A stretch of DNA of 64,000 bases. Origin: an uncultured Paenibacillaceae bacterium (GTDB lineage: Bacteria; Bacillota; Bacilli; Paenibacillales; K13). How positions within the stretch are numbered: position 1 is the stretch's first letter; each line of letters begins with the position of its first letter. Positions 9,253-19,740 of this stretch are shown piece after piece. Both the position numbers and the translations under genes were made by a program. Location: positions 17,286 through 81,285 of the forward strand of contig CAJXLT010000014.1 of the NCBI GenBank assembly GCA_913056365.1, in the 5' to 3' direction. A model generated the notes under the pieces. It saw nothing but the letters and a program-made list of their open reading frames with translations. It was not told the origin of the DNA and did no database searches.

Positions 9253-9287
9253 AGCTGCGCCATCAGCAACAATCACTTGGCGCAGCT
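9253..9287 (-). terminator. Probable terminator of uvrBA
   Basis: Perfect 10 bp stem AGCTGCGCCA/TGGCGCAGCT about 32 bp after the uvrA stop. The following minus-strand tail ATGCTTCTTTC is only moderately U-rich. Confidence 0.5.
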
Positions 9288-9318
9288 CTTTGCTCATCCT
9301 GCACGATCCAAAATATCA

Positions 9319-12189
9319 TCACTTGGCTGCTACTGCTGTCTCAGTCATCTGCAGCGTCCGTGCTCGATCACGTTCAAGAACAGGCTTCAAGTACTTGCCG
9401 GTATAAGAGCCTGCTGTATCCATAATCTTCTCCGGCGTCCCTTGCGCGACAATCGTTCCGCCGCCATTGCCTCCTTCTGGACCCAAGTCGATCAAGTAAT
9501 CTGCGGTCTTAATCACGTCCAGATTATGTTCAATAACGAGGACAGTCTCCCCAGAATCAACTAACCGATGCAGCACCTCAAGCAAGCGGCGAATGTCGTG
9601 AATATGCAAGCCCGTTGTTGGCTCATCCAGAATATACAGCGTCTTGCCTGTACTGCGGCGATACAGCTCTGAGGCTAACTTCACCCTCTGCGCTTCCCCT
9701 CCTGACAACGTAGTTGCTGGTTGCCCTAGCCGCATATAGCTTAACCCAACATCCAACAACGTCTGCATCTTGCGGTGAATACGGGGAATGTTCTTGAAGA
9801 ACTCACACGCGTCCTCGATCGTCATATCGAGGATATCGGATATACTCTTACCTTTGTATTTCACTTCCAGCGTTTCTCGGTTATAGCGCTTGCCCTTGCA
9901 CACCTCGCATGGTACGTACACATCCGGTAGGAAGTGCATCTCGATCTTAATAATCCCGTCACCGCGGCAAGCCTCGCAGCGGCCGCCCTTCACGTTAAAG
10001 CTGAATCGGCCTTTCTTGTAGCCGCGCACCTTGGCCTCGGGTACAGAGGAGAATACATCGCGAATATCATCGAACACACCTGTATACGTTGCCGGATTGG
10101 AACGCGGTGTGCGGCCGATTGGCGACTGATCAATATCGACTACTTTCTCAATATGCTCCAGTCCTGCAATCGACTTATGCTCGCCTGGACGAACCTTAGC
10201 GCGATTCAGGTCACGCGCCAGTGACTTGTACAAAATTTCATTAATCAAGGTGCTCTTGCCCGATCCGGAAACGCCAGTCACACACGAAAACACACCAAGC
10301 GGTATTTTGGCATTCACATTCTTCAGGTTGTTCTCCTTCGCGCCCTTCACTTCAAGCCACTTGCCATTCGTCTTGCGCCGCTTATCGGGAACAGCAATGA
10401 ATTTCGCCCCACTGAGATATTGACCTGTCAGCGATTCGGTGTTCGCCATTACTTCCTGCGGCGTACCTTGCGCGATCACCTGTCCGCCGTGAATGCCAGC
10501 TGCCGGTCCGATATCGATAATGTAATCGGCTGCAAGCATCGTATCTTCGTCGTGCTCTACGACGATCAGCGTATTCCCCAAGTTGCGCATATGCTCCAAC
10601 GTTCGAATCAATCGGTCGTTATCCCGCTGATGCAACCCGATGCTCGGTTCATCGAGAATATAGAGCACACCCATCAAGCTGGATCCGATCTGCGTAGCCA
10701 GCCGAATACGCTGCGCTTCCCCGCCGGACAGCGTGCCTGCCGCGCGGCTCAATGTCAAGTAATCCAGACCGACATTTACGAGGAATCCCAGTCGTTCATT
10801 GATTTCCTTAAGCACAAGATTCGCGATCATCTGATCCTTCTCGTTCAGCTTCAAGGAAGTGAAGAATTGCTCCGCATCGCGAATTGACAGCTCTGTCAAT
10901 GTCGATATATTCGCATCGCCTACCGTCACCGCCAATATCTCCGGCTTCAATCTGGCACCCTTGCACGCTGAGCAAGGCTTGGCGCTCATATATCCTTCGA
11001 TAAATTCGCGAATGCCGTCCGATCCAGTTTCTCTATAGCGGCGCTCCAGATTTCGTATAATCCCTTCGAAGGGAACAAGCGCCTCACGGCGTATACCGAA
11101 GTCATTCTCATAGCGGAATCGAATTTTCTCCCCGCCTGTGCCGTACAAAATCGTCTTCATCTGGTCCGCTGATAGTTCAGACACCGGCTTATCCATCGGA
11201 ATCTTGTAATGCTTGCACACAGCAGCAAGAAACTGCGGATAGTAATTAGAGGTGCTGCCTGCCCATGCTTCGAAGGCGCCGCCATCGATGGACTTGCTCT
11301 TGTCCGGAACGAGCAAGTCCGGGTCCACGATCATCTTGATGCCCAAGCCATCGCAATCCGGACAAGCGCCGAACGGGCTATTGAACGAAAACATGCGCGG
11401 GGACAGCTCGTCCATGCTGAATCCGCATTCTGGACAAGCCAGGTTGGAGCTGAACAGTAGCTCCTCCTTCTCCATCACATCGACGAGCACACGCCCTTCC
11501 CCAAGCTTCATTGCGGTTTCAATCGAGTCGGCCAAGCGTGTCTCCACGTCGGCCTTGACGACAATTCGATCGACTACAACTTCTATCGTATGCTTCTTGT
11601 TCTTCTCCAGCTCTATTGTCTCACTAAGATCGCGAATATCACCATCCACGCGCACCCGTACATAGCCTTGCTTCTGAATATCCGCAAGCAGCTTCGCATG
11701 CTCGCCCTTGCGTCCGGACACGAGCGGCGCCATAATCTGAAGACGTGTTCGCTCCGGATGTTCCATAATGCGATCGACCATCTGCTCTACGGTTTGCGAG
11801 GTGATCTCAATTCCGTGCGCCGGGCAGTGCGGCTTGCCAATACGTGCGAACAACAAGCGCAAATAATCATAAATCTCCGTAACGGTCCCGACCGTCGATC
11901 GCGGGTTCCGGCTCGTCGTCTTCTGATCGATCGAGATCGCTGGGGAAAGTCCTTCTATCGAATCAACATCCGGCTTGTCCATCTGTCCGAGAAACTGTCG
12001 AGCATACGCAGACAACGATTCCACATACCGCCGCTGTCCTTCAGCATAGATCGTATCGAAGGCAAGCGACGATTTGCCAGAACCGCTCAAACCGGTCAGC
12101 ACTACAAATTTGTCCCGCGGTATGGTTACGTCAATATTTTTCAGATTGTGGGCTCTCGCCCCTTTAATAACAATTTGATCCTTGGCCAA
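9319..12189 (-). CDS. uvrA: Excinuclease ABC subunit A
   Basis: 956-residue damage-recognition ATPase of nucleotide excision repair, working with UvrB. Two ABC modules: Walker [10 protein letters not shown] at 33-41 and GVSGSGKST near 640. Signature motifs are [11 protein letters not shown] and [11 protein letters not shown], and zinc-binding cysteine pairs occur in both halves (CPECGF/CPDCDG and [16 protein letters not shown]). The start codon is TTG, with AAAGGAGTGG 9-10 nt upstream. That ribosome binding site lies in the 15 bp gap after uvrB, so the two genes are cotranscribed. Full length for the family. Confidence 0.98.
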   Translation of the reverse strand: MAKDQIVIKGARAHNLKNIDVTIPRDKFVVLTGLSGSGKSSLAFDTIYAEGQRRYVESLSAYARQFLGQMDKPDVDSIEGLSPAISIDQKTTSRNPRSTVGTVTEIYDYLRLLFARIGKPHCPAHGIEITSQTVEQMVDRIMEHPERTRLQIMAPLVSGRKGEHAKLLADIQKQGYVRVRVDGDIRDLSETIELEKNKKHTIEVVVDRIVVKADVETRLADSIETAMKLGEGRVLVDVMEKEELLFSSNLACPECGFSMDELSPRMFSFNSPFGACPDCDGLGIKMIVDPDLLVPDKSKSIDGGAFEAWAGSTSNYYPQFLAAVCKHYKIPMDKPVSELSADQMKTILYGTGGEKIRFRYENDFGIRREALVPFEGIIRNLERRYRETGSDGIREFIEGYMSAKPCSACKGARLKPEILAVTVGDANISTLTELSIRDAEQFFTSLKLNEKDQMIANLVLKEINERLGFLVNVGLDYLTLSRAAGTLSGGEAQRIRLATQIGSSLMGVLYILDEPSIGLHQRDNDRLIRTLEHMRNLGNTLIVVEHDEDTMLAADYIIDIGPAAGIHGGQVIAQGTPQEVMANTESLTGQYLSGAKFIAVPDKRRKTNGKWLEVKGAKENNLKNVNAKIPLGVFSCVTGVSGSGKSTLINEILYKSLARDLNRAKVRPGEHKSIAGLEHIEKVVDIDQSPIGRTPRSNPATYTGVFDDIRDVFSSVPEAKVRGYKKGRFSFNVKGGRCEACRGDGIIKIEMHFLPDVYVPCEVCKGKRYNRETLEVKYKGKSISDILDMTIEDACEFFKNIPRIHRKMQTLLDVGLSYMRLGQPATTLSGGEAQRVKLASELYRRSTGKTLYILDEPTTGLHIHDIRRLLEVLHRLVDSGETVLVIEHNLDVIKTADYLIDLGPEGGNGGGTIVAQGTPEKIMDTAGSYTGKYLKPVLERDRARTLQMTETAVAAK

Positions 12190-12204
12190 CGTCGTGCCAC
12201 TCCT

Positions 12205-14202
12205 TTACATGCTTGCTTTCAGTTCCATGACCGCATCACGCAGCTCTGCCGCCCGTTCGAACTGCAACGCCTTGGCTGCTTCCTTCATCTCTTGCTCCAG
12301 TCTATCTACCAATGCCAGCTTATCCGACTTCGACATCTTCGCTTCACTGTATGCGGTCTTGTAATCCGCTTGCTCCTCCGCAGCCTTCGTCGCTTCGATC
12401 ACATCACGTACCTTCTTGCGGATTGTCTGCGGTGTAATGTTGTGCTTCTCATTGTGTGCAAGCTGTATCGTGCGGCGGCGCTCCGTCTCATCAATCGCCT
12501 TGCGCATGGAGTCCGTAATCTTATCCCCATACATGATGACCCGGCCTTCTGAATTACGCGCCGCCCGACCGATCGTCTGAATAAGCGAACGCTCGGCACG
12601 CAGGAATCCTTCCTTGTCTGCGTCCAGAATGGCGACGAGCGATACTTCCGGCAGATCCAAGCCTTCCCGCAGCAAGTTAATGCCGACGAGTACATGGAAG
12701 ACACCTAGCCGCAGATCGCGCAAAATCTGCATCCGCTCCAACGTCTTAATCTCAGAGTGCAAGTATCGCACCTTGATGCCAAGGTCCTTCAAGTAGGCGG
12801 TAAGATCTTCCGCCATCTTCTTCGTCAACGTCGTAACGAGCACACGCTCATCCCGCTCAATGCGTAAGTGGACCTCATGCAGCAGATCATCGATCTGTCC
12901 TTCTGACTTGCGCACATCGATTACCGGATCGATTAGCCCTGTAGGACGAATAATTTGTTCGATCATCTGCGGGCACTTCTCCAGCTCATAAGGGCCCGGG
13001 GTCGCTGACACATAGACGATCTGCCCGATCTTCTCCTCGAATTCCTCGAACCGCAGCGGCCGGTTGTCCAGTGCGGAAGGAAGTCGAAAACCGTGGTCTA
13101 CCAGCACTTCCTTACGCGCGCGGTCGCCATTGTACATGCCTCTAATCTGCGGCAAGGTTACATGCGACTCATCCACGACAATGAGGAAATCGTCGGGGAA
13201 GTAGTCGAATAGCGTATACGGCGTCGCTCCCCGTTCTCTGAACGTAAGCGGACCCGAGTAGTTCTCAATGCCGGAGCAGAAGCCCATCTCCGCCATCATT
13301 TCCAAGTCATAGCGTGTGCGCTGTTCCAGCCGTTGCGCTTCGAGCAGCTTCCCTTGCTCCCTCATCTCGGCAAGCCGATCCTCTAGCTCTTGTTCAATAT
13401 TGACCAACGCACGCTTCATCGTATCTTCATGGGTGACAAAGTGGGAAGCAGGAAATATCGCGATATGCTCACGCTCGCCCAATATCTCACCGGTTAGCAC
13501 ATCAATCTCTGTAATGCGCTCTATCTCATCGCCGAACAGTTCAATCCTCACCGCGCGCTCGTCACGCGAAGCGGGGAAGATCTCGACGACATCACCGCGC
13601 ACGCGGAACGTGCCGCGGACGAAATTAATGTCATTGCGCTGGTACTGCACATCAATCAATTGATGCAGAATCTCATTGCGCGGCTTCTCCATGCCAACTC
13701 GCAAGGACACGACCAAATCCCGGTACTCCGAAGGAGAACCGAGGCCGTATATACAGGATACGCTCGCTACAATAATGACATCCCGCCGTTCGAACAGCCC
13801 GCTCGTAGCTGCATGTCGCAGCTTGTCAATCTCATCGTTAATGCTTGAATCCTTCTCAATGAACGTATCAGACGAAGGAATGTATGCCTCCGGCTGATAG
13901 TAATCATAATAGCTGACGAAGTACTCGACCGCATTATTCGGGAAGAACTCCTTGAACTCACTGCATAGCTGGGCGGCCAGCGTCTTGTTGTGCGCGATCA
14001 CTAACGTAGGCCGATTCAGCTTCGCGATCGTGTGCGCAATCGTAAATGTCTTGCCCGTGCCTGTCGCGCCTAGCAACGCTTGGTGCTTCTTGCCTGCCGC
14101 AACCCCTTCAACTAGCTGTTCGATCGCTCGCGGCTGATCGCCTTGCGGATCATAGTCCGACACGAGCTGAAAGGGCTTGTCGTTGACGACAATTTTGCTC
14201 AT
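12205..14202 (-). CDS. uvrB: Excinuclease ABC subunit B
   Basis: 665-residue helicase-like subunit loaded by UvrA that verifies damage and recruits UvrC. Visible parts: Walker A GATGTGKT at 45-52, the DNA-clamping beta-hairpin [10 protein letters not shown] near 100, the Walker B region VVDESH, helicase motif [11 protein letters not shown], and a C-terminal UVR domain (about 628-663) that contacts UvrC. The start ATG has GGGAAGGAGAA upstream. First gene of uvrBA, behind a good promoter with a probable LexA site, which matches the known SOS control of uvrBA in Bacillus. Confidence 0.98.
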   Translation of the reverse strand: MSKIVVNDKPFQLVSDYDPQGDQPRAIEQLVEGVAAGKKHQALLGATGTGKTFTIAHTIAKLNRPTLVIAHNKTLAAQLCSEFKEFFPNNAVEYFVSYYDYYQPEAYIPSSDTFIEKDSSINDEIDKLRHAATSGLFERRDVIIVASVSCIYGLGSPSEYRDLVVSLRVGMEKPRNEILHQLIDVQYQRNDINFVRGTFRVRGDVVEIFPASRDERAVRIELFGDEIERITEIDVLTGEILGEREHIAIFPASHFVTHEDTMKRALVNIEQELEDRLAEMREQGKLLEAQRLEQRTRYDLEMMAEMGFCSGIENYSGPLTFRERGATPYTLFDYFPDDFLIVVDESHVTLPQIRGMYNGDRARKEVLVDHGFRLPSALDNRPLRFEEFEEKIGQIVYVSATPGPYELEKCPQMIEQIIRPTGLIDPVIDVRKSEGQIDDLLHEVHLRIERDERVLVTTLTKKMAEDLTAYLKDLGIKVRYLHSEIKTLERMQILRDLRLGVFHVLVGINLLREGLDLPEVSLVAILDADKEGFLRAERSLIQTIGRAARNSEGRVIMYGDKITDSMRKAIDETERRRTIQLAHNEKHNITPQTIRKKVRDVIEATKAAEEQADYKTAYSEAKMSKSDKLALVDRLEQEMKEAAKALQFERAAELRDAVMELKASM

Positions 14203-14316
14203 CGCATGTTCTCCTTCCCTATGTCACTGGACACATCTGTTGCCTAGTTCTTATGTGTGTCTTATATATACTGCCATCCCATCATGCGAGATGACGCTCG
14301 AAAATACTCGAATAAT

Positions 14317-14332
14317 CAGAATGTGTGTTCCC
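14317..14332. promoter_or_regulatory. Probable LexA (SOS) operator of uvrBA
   Basis: GAATGTGTGTTC at 14319-14330 matches the Gram-positive SOS box core GAAC-N4-GTTC with one mismatch. It begins about 10 bp downstream of the uvrB -10 element, so a bound repressor would block initiation. The family precedent is the uvrBA SOS regulon of Bacillus subtilis. Confidence 0.55.
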
Positions 14333-14339
14333 ATCACTC

Positions 14340-14368
14340 ATTATAGCTGTTTTCCTTATGAAGTGCAA
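14340..14368 (-). promoter_or_regulatory. Sigma-A promoter of uvrBA
   Basis: Minus strand TTGCAC, 17 bp spacer, perfect TATAAT, about 138 bp upstream of the uvrB start. A putative LexA operator overlaps the expected transcription start. Confidence 0.7.
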
Positions 14369-14415
14369 ACCATACGCAGCAGATTTGATTCGAGAATTCG
14401 TTCCGATTGCTGCAA

Positions 14416-14461
14416 GCAAAACAAGACTCGCACAGTGCCCTAATCAGCTCCTGAACGAGTC
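14416..14461 (-). terminator. Possible terminator of the minJ-like gene
   Basis: Minus strand GACTCG/CGAGTC stem with a long loop, followed by TTGTTTTGC, about 25 bp past the stop. The stem is short, and a competing GCACAG/CTGTGC pairing exists. Confidence 0.4.
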
Positions 14462-14484
14462 CTATTGCATTCCCTGTGCCAAGC

Positions 14485-15801
14485 TCACATATCTACACCG
14501 TCTGCAGGCGGTTGACCGGCACCTTGCTTCCGTAAGCCTGCTGCCTTCATCTTGAAATAAGACCAGAGGGGCTTGCTCAGAAACTCCACGTATACATCTG
14601 TATGATTATCAGGTGACAGAATAATGCCAAGCTGATGATGCTGTCCAGCATACAGCGCCCGCTGCACGAAGCGCGGCTCATTGCGCCGGTCAAGCAGCTC
14701 CAGCTTGCAGAAAGCAGAATTCATCTGGATCGCCCTGTGCAAGTCGTCCTTCGAGCGAACCTTGCGGCCATTAGCGGAGACGATGAATTCACCGGCAAGG
14801 ATGCCCATCTGATCCGCAGGACTGCCGGGCAATACACCTAGCACGCGAAGCCCTCTGCTGTCATGAATGAACAACGGTGAGTCCCGTTCCTCTTCCCGAT
14901 GGCTGAGCCATGCAACCAGCTCATGCAGTACGATCGCCAGCAATCCTGCTGGAATCAATGACCATGGCTGCCAGAATGCCAATAGCGCAAGCGCGAACAA
15001 GCATACACTGTAAGCAGCGAGCCGACTTGCGGTCATACGTGTCTTCACTTCAGCCAGTCTCGTCTTCGTCAATTCACTGAAGCCGATAAGCACCGGGAAC
15101 GCGATAAAGCTCCAGCCCGAAGCAGCCTCTGCACCGAACAACGTGTTCCAGGGAAGCATGATCCCGCCTGACTCCCCTGCAGGGACTAGCAAGAACAACG
15201 GAACCGGCCAGAAGCCCTGAATACCATAGGCGCCAACTATCTTACCGCGCTTCCCTTCGACGAACAGCGGGGTAGCCCAACGGCTTCCTTGCAGACGTAT
15301 CAGCAGCGCTTCCGCCAAATGCGTTAGTGCCGCAAGCACTAGGAGCGACGGGACATGCACAGCGCCGACCGCACCAGTCAGCCACTCCGCCGCAACACCA
15401 GCATCGCGCCCCTCCTGCCAGCTTGCTGGCAGCAGCTCATATATACCGCGCACGATACTGAGAATACCTGCCGCATAGGCAAGGCAGAAATAACGGACAC
15501 GGAACCAAACCAGAATGAGTGCCGTTCCCCATAGTAAAATTAGCGTATGGCCATTCACCTGCATGCCGACGAACGGCAAGATCAGCGTCATCAGCAGTCC
15601 GACTGCCCAGCCTGCGCCAATTGCCGCAAGCATCGGCCACAACAACGTGCGCAGACGCGTATGATAGCAGCGGCGCTCGAGATAGATCTGTCTGCGGTAC
15701 AGCAACCATAAGAACAAGAGCGCAATATAATAAAATGGTGTGACGAACAACGTGCCCGCCGCTTGGGCAAGATTCAAGCTTCCATCAATTAGTGTCTCCA
15801 T
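14485..15801 (-). CDS. MinJ-like polytopic membrane protein with C-terminal PDZ domain
   Basis: 438 residues. The first 290 or so are mostly hydrophobic, with about eight predicted transmembrane helices. A PDZ domain follows at about 310-390 (GLRVLGVLPGSPADQMGI, GEFIVSANGRKVRS). In Bacillus subtilis the PDZ membrane protein MinJ, which links DivIVA to MinCD and steers the division septum, is encoded between uvrBA and ctpB-ftsXE. The same position, topology and approximate size (MinJ is about 400 residues) support a MinJ-type role here. Primary sequence similarity cannot be measured by eye, so this is a synteny-based call. Confidence 0.7.
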   Translation of the reverse strand: METLIDGSLNLAQAAGTLFVTPFYYIALLFLWLLYRRQIYLERRCYHTRLRTLLWPMLAAIGAGWAVGLLMTLILPFVGMQVNGHTLILLWGTALILVWFRVRYFCLAYAAGILSIVRGIYELLPASWQEGRDAGVAAEWLTGAVGAVHVPSLLVLAALTHLAEALLIRLQGSRWATPLFVEGKRGKIVGAYGIQGFWPVPLFLLVPAGESGGIMLPWNTLFGAEAASGWSFIAFPVLIGFSELTKTRLAEVKTRMTASRLAAYSVCLFALALLAFWQPWSLIPAGLLAIVLHELVAWLSHREEERDSPLFIHDSRGLRVLGVLPGSPADQMGILAGEFIVSANGRKVRSKDDLHRAIQMNSAFCKLELLDRRNEPRFVQRALYAGQHHQLGIILSPDNHTDVYVEFLSKPLWSYFKMKAAGLRKQGAGQPPADGVDM

Positions 15802-15877
15802 TTAGATGGTGATCCCCTCACATATATGCCATCCTTGAGTCAGTATCCGTCATAGTAGCTTCTGACTGTACACAGCG

Positions 15878-15906
15878 AAAAAAGAAGGCTGACCTAGTCA
15901 ACCTTC
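15878..15906 (-). terminator. Intrinsic terminator of ctpB
   Basis: Minus strand stem GAAGG.TTGAC/GTCAGCCTTC with a TAG loop (one mismatched position), followed by TTTTTTC. Confidence 0.8.
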
Positions 15907-15959
15907 CTTCTCTAATTCGCTCCCCTATTCGAGATATCCTGCTGGATTTGTGAAAAATG

Positions 15960-17483
15960 TTAGCGGAGCTCATCCTGTAAATATTGGATCGCTCTCTGTA
16001 ACTGTATGTCACTCTCCGGCTTAAGCATTCGCTCGATCAGCTCTTGCTCCAGCTTGAGCGCTGTTTCCTCATCCAGCTTACCGGTTGCCGTCAAGCTGAA
16101 GTCGTTTTGGAATGCCTTCAACGCTGCAGCCGTCTCTTCACTGAAGTAGCCGTCTTCGCGCTCCGGCGAATAGCCGGCGCCATTCAGAATAAGTTGCAGA
16201 TTAGCAACCTCTGGACCGATATCGTCCTGCTTCAGTACGCGATCCTTCGGCAGCGGTGCTGCATGATAGTATTCCGGCATCTCTACAACAATGTCCGGCT
16301 GAACACCCTTCTCATTAATGCTGTTGCCGTCCGGCGTCAACCAGCCTGCGATCGTCAGTTTGATCGTACTGCCGTCACCCGTACCGCTGTCATAGGTGGA
16401 TTGGACTAATCCTTTCCCGAAGGTCTTCTCGCCGATGACTTTCACTCCGGCAGATTGCTGAAGCGCTGCCGCGAATATTTCCGCCGCACTGGCGCTGCCC
16501 CCGTTCACTAGCACCGTCACAGGGTACGGCTTGCTTGAGCCTTCGGACACCTGCTTAGATCGATTGCCGGCCCGATCCTCCACTTGCACGATCGTGCTGC
16601 CTTGCGGAATGAACGGCTCTGCCATCTGTGTGATGACCTGCAGGATGCCGCCAGGATTGTTGCGCATATCGATGATGAGCGCCTTCATGCCCTGATCTTC
16701 AAGTGCTTGCAGCTCCTCAAGGAAGCGCTGTGCTGTATTCGCAGCTACTTGCCGCACTTCGATCTTGCCAATGTTATCGACCGTCATCTCAGCGAATACA
16801 GTCTCCACATCGATATCTGCGCGTACGACGATAATTTCGACCGGCTGCGAGCTGCCTGCACGCAACACCTCAAGCTTCGCCTGCGTTCCTTTCGGTCCTC
16901 GAATTTTCAACACGGCTTCATTCAATGTCAGCCCGTCCAAGGACTCACCATTGACTGACAGAATAACATCCTTCGCACGAATACCGGCCTTCTCTGCCGG
17001 TGAGCCTTTGATCGGGGATACGATCGTCACCTGATCATCCTGCATCGTCACCTCTGCGCCTATCCCGCTAAAGGTTGATTCTATCATCGAGTCGTTGAAC
17101 TGTTCCGCTTCCTCGGCATCCATATAGACCGAATACGGGTCCTCAAGCGCGCTCAGCATCCCGGATATTGCCCCGTCTACTAGCGCGGTGCCATCCACTT
17201 CCTCATAAAACTTCGTCTGAATGAGCCGATACGCTGTCTCCAGCTTCTGCCTCTGCTCATCCGTCAAGTCGACTGCCCCCGATTGAGCAGCATCGTCAGG
17301 AGCTTCCACTGCACCTCTGCCGCCATCCCGCCCAACCGAAGCTTCTTGGCTCGGCTGTCCGTCATCTGTCTGATTCGCGAAGATCGACCGATCCAACCAA
17401 TCGAAGGCAATCATCGTCAGCAAGCTCCCGAACAATGCCCCTAGTATAAGAAACGCCGCCAAATTACGGCCCTTCATCGTCAC
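15960..17483 (-). CDS. ctpB: S41 carboxy-terminal processing protease (CtpB type) with peptidoglycan-binding domain
   Basis: 507 residues. An N-terminal signal anchor (about 8-28) precedes a low-complexity linker, a PDZ domain (about 130-215), an S41 protease domain with catalytic Ser in NGGSASAAEI and Lys in GEKTFGKG, and a C-terminal PG_binding_1 domain (about 425-500). Acts outside the membrane. In Bacillus, CtpB cleaves SpoIVFA during sporulation signalling, and related proteins process envelope proteins. The start is GTG at 17483, preceded by AAAGGTGGTGAG. It lies after the M23 gene with a terminator between them, so it may also have its own promoter. Confidence 0.92.
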   Translation of the reverse strand: MTMKGRNLAAFLILGALFGSLLTMIAFDWLDRSIFANQTDDGQPSQEASVGRDGGRGAVEAPDDAAQSGAVDLTDEQRQKLETAYRLIQTKFYEEVDGTALVDGAISGMLSALEDPYSVYMDAEEAEQFNDSMIESTFSGIGAEVTMQDDQVTIVSPIKGSPAEKAGIRAKDVILSVNGESLDGLTLNEAVLKIRGPKGTQAKLEVLRAGSSQPVEIIVVRADIDVETVFAEMTVDNIGKIEVRQVAANTAQRFLEELQALEDQGMKALIIDMRNNPGGILQVITQMAEPFIPQGSTIVQVEDRAGNRSKQVSEGSSKPYPVTVLVNGGSASAAEIFAAALQQSAGVKVIGEKTFGKGLVQSTYDSGTGDGSTIKLTIAGWLTPDGNSINEKGVQPDIVVEMPEYYHAAPLPKDRVLKQDDIGPEVANLQLILNGAGYSPEREDGYFSEETAAALKAFQNDFSLTATGKLDEETALKLEQELIERMLKPESDIQLQRAIQYLQDELR

Positions 17484-17570
17484 ATGCTCACCACCTTTAG
17501 CGCTGCCTTCTTGTCAGTCTAGTATATGACAGGCATGCCCCATTTATCAACTTTTCCAAACGTTCATAAG

Positions 17571-17598
17571 GAAAAAAGGCACCCCCATAAGGATGCCT
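17571..17598 (-). terminator. Intrinsic terminator of the ftsE-ftsX-M23 unit
   Basis: Minus strand hairpin AGGCATCC..GGGGTGCCT followed by TTTTTTCC, about 25 bp after the M23 stop. Confidence 0.75.
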
Positions 17599-17622
17599 CG
17601 ATCCGGTCGTGCCGCTATAATT

Positions 17623-18804
17623 TTACAAAGCTAAATAATTTGCTGGATCTACCCAGTTGCCATTCTTCTGTACACCAAGGTGCAAATGCGGTCCAGTAGA
17701 GCGGCCTGTGGAGCCGACTTGTCCGACGACTTCGCCTACATCTACAACTTCCCCGACACTCACTTGAATCGATCCGGTCGTCATATGGCAATACCATGTG
17801 CGAATGCCGTCGCCGTCATCCAGCACGACCGTGTAGCCGTAACCGTTCACCCATCCGGCAATCATCACTGTACCCTTATGCGTAGCTACGATATTCGTGC
17901 CTGAAGGTGCGCCGAAGTCAATGCCGTAATGTGAAGCGCCCTTCCTCCCGGTAATCGGATCGACACGCCCGCCGTAATTGCTCGTGATCGGATACCAGCG
18001 TTCGAACGGATACGCCAGCTCACCGCCGCTGCTGAAGTTTTGCAAGTTCTTCTGCTTCACTAGCAGCTCTGCTTGACGGTTCGCCAGCTCAACTGCTGCT
18101 TCAGCCATTTCCTCCGTTACTGCATGTTCATGCTCGATATTCGCATTCAAAGACGCGATCTGGACTTCGCGTTCCTTCTCCTTAGTGATCAAGATCGTCT
18201 CCAGCTCCGCCATTCTGTTGAAGTCATCGGTTTGCTGCGCCAGCAACGTCTTGATCTCCTGCTCCTTCTCCATGATCAACGCCAGATCATGCCGGTTCGC
18301 CTCCAGCATCTGCTTGTCTTGATCAACCAAGGACTGCAACGATTGGTAGCGGTCCAGGAAATCAGAGAAGCTTGTCGAGCTAAATAACACCTCTAGGTAG
18401 GAAACACTGCCGTTCGTATACATGAGACGCAGACGCGATTGCAGCTTCTCATCCCGCAGATGAATGCGTTCCTCAGCCTGCGCCTTCTCCTCCTCTGCAA
18501 TGTCCAGTTCAATCTCGGATGTCATGATTTCCTTCTGAATACGAGACTTCTCTGCTCCCGCTGCATCAATTTCCGCCTGCAGCTGCTCCAGCTCAGCCTT
18601 GACAAGCTGCTTCTCACTTTCATATTCCACGATCGCATTCTTGGCATCCTCTGCCTTCTGCTTCGCACGCGCCAGCTCTGCCCTGGTAGCATCAAGCTCA
18701 GCATTCACCTGCTGCAGCTCGGAACGGGCTTGTCCCCGATCCGGCAGCGTATACGTAACAGCAACGGTTAGCACTAGAATTAGCGGCACAATCCACTTTT
18801 TCAA
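17623..18804 (-). CDS. Coiled-coil M23 endopeptidase (EnvC/PcsB-like)
   Basis: 393 residues: signal peptide (about 1-26), a long alpha-helical coiled coil (about 30-245) and a C-terminal LytM/M23 domain. Zinc ligands are visible in HYGIDFG (His and Asp) and HLHLG, plus YCHM. Coiled-coil plus M23 proteins next to ftsEX (EnvC in E. coli; CwlO and PcsB play the same role with a different catalytic domain) are activated by FtsEX across the membrane to cut peptidoglycan. The adjacency here (18 bp after ftsX) makes this a likely FtsEX-controlled cell-wall hydrolase or activator. The start is TTG at 18804, with GAGGGGGAA upstream. Confidence 0.88.
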   Translation of the reverse strand: MKKWIVPLILVLTVAVTYTLPDRGQARSELQQVNAELDATRAELARAKQKAEDAKNAIVEYESEKQLVKAELEQLQAEIDAAGAEKSRIQKEIMTSEIELDIAEEEKAQAEERIHLRDEKLQSRLRLMYTNGSVSYLEVLFSSTSFSDFLDRYQSLQSLVDQDKQMLEANRHDLALIMEKEQEIKTLLAQQTDDFNRMAELETILITKEKEREVQIASLNANIEHEHAVTEEMAEAAVELANRQAELLVKQKNLQNFSSGGELAYPFERWYPITSNYGGRVDPITGRKGASHYGIDFGAPSGTNIVATHKGTVMIAGWVNGYGYTVVLDDGDGIRTWYCHMTTGSIQVSVGEVVDVGEVVGQVGSTGRSTGPHLHLGVQKNGNWVDPANYLAL

Positions 18805-18822
18805 AACTGAATTCCCCCTCGC

Positions 18823-19740
18823 TTACACTTTCAGAAACTTGCGGACAGAAATCATGCTGCCCCATATGCCTATCAACACGCCAATTCCTAATAACGATCC
18901 GAATACCTTCCATCCAATCTGATCGACGGACAACAGCTGCAGCATCATAAGGCCAAGCTCTACCTGACTCTGTTCCACAATAGCGCCATAGCCGAAGTAC
19001 AAGACAAGAACAGGAATCGCTGCGCCAATAATTCCGAGCATGGCACCTTCTACGAAGAACGGCCAGCGGATAAACGGGTTCGTTGCACCTACCAGCTTCA
19101 TGATGGAAATTTCACGGCGACGGCTAATTATCGTCAGCTTGATCGTATTCGAGATGAGGAACATCGCTGTAAAGGCCAAGCCAATTACCAAGCCGATGCC
19201 GACATAGCGAATCATATTCGTCACAGCGAACATCTTCTCCACGTACCCTTCACCGTACTGCACCTTCACAATCGGCGGCGGTGACTGCCCGCTGTTAATC
19301 GCTTCGATCTGACCGGCGACCGCTTCTACATTGCGAGGCTCGTCCACTTTCACGGTGAAGGAGTCATTGAGCGGATTCTGATCGCCCTCATACCCTTCAA
19401 TAATGTCCTCATTCTCCTCGCCAAGCCGTTCCTTCAACAGATCCAATCCTTCTTCCTTGGATACGAAGGTAATCTTGCTAACGCCAGGAATCTTGCCTAT
19501 TTCATTCTGAATGCTTGCAATTTGCTCTTCTGGCACAACTACATCTAGATGCACCCGAATTTCAACAGTGTTCTCCAATTCACTTGCCAGATTGTTCACA
19601 TTCATGACGAGCAGTAAAAACACACCGAGTACGAACAACGATATCGCGATTGCCGAAGCGGAGGCGAACGACATCCAGCCGTTGCGAATGACGTTCAGGC
19701 AGCCTTCGCGCAAGTGGCGCGCTAAGGTTCTAAATTTCAT
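18823..19740 (-). CDS. ftsX: Cell division ABC transporter permease FtsX
   Basis: 305 residues. Layout is TM1 (about 22-42), a large extracytoplasmic loop (about 50-160) that in homologues contacts the hydrolase partner, and three further TM segments in the C-terminal half. The start is ATG at 19740, with GAGGGGAG upstream. A longer in-frame extension lies inside ftsE and has no ribosome binding site. The first 11 nt overlap the ftsE 3' end, which suggests translational coupling. Confidence 0.95.
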   Translation of the reverse strand: MKFRTLARHLREGCLNVIRNGWMSFASASAIAISLFVLGVFLLLVMNVNNLASELENTVEIRVHLDVVVPEEQIASIQNEIGKIPGVSKITFVSKEEGLDLLKERLGEENEDIIEGYEGDQNPLNDSFTVKVDEPRNVEAVAGQIEAINSGQSPPPIVKVQYGEGYVEKMFAVTNMIRYVGIGLVIGLAFTAMFLISNTIKLTIISRRREISIMKLVGATNPFIRWPFFVEGAMLGIIGAAIPVLVLYFGYGAIVEQSQVELGLMMLQLLSVDQIGWKVFGSLLGIGVLIGIWGSMISVRKFLKV

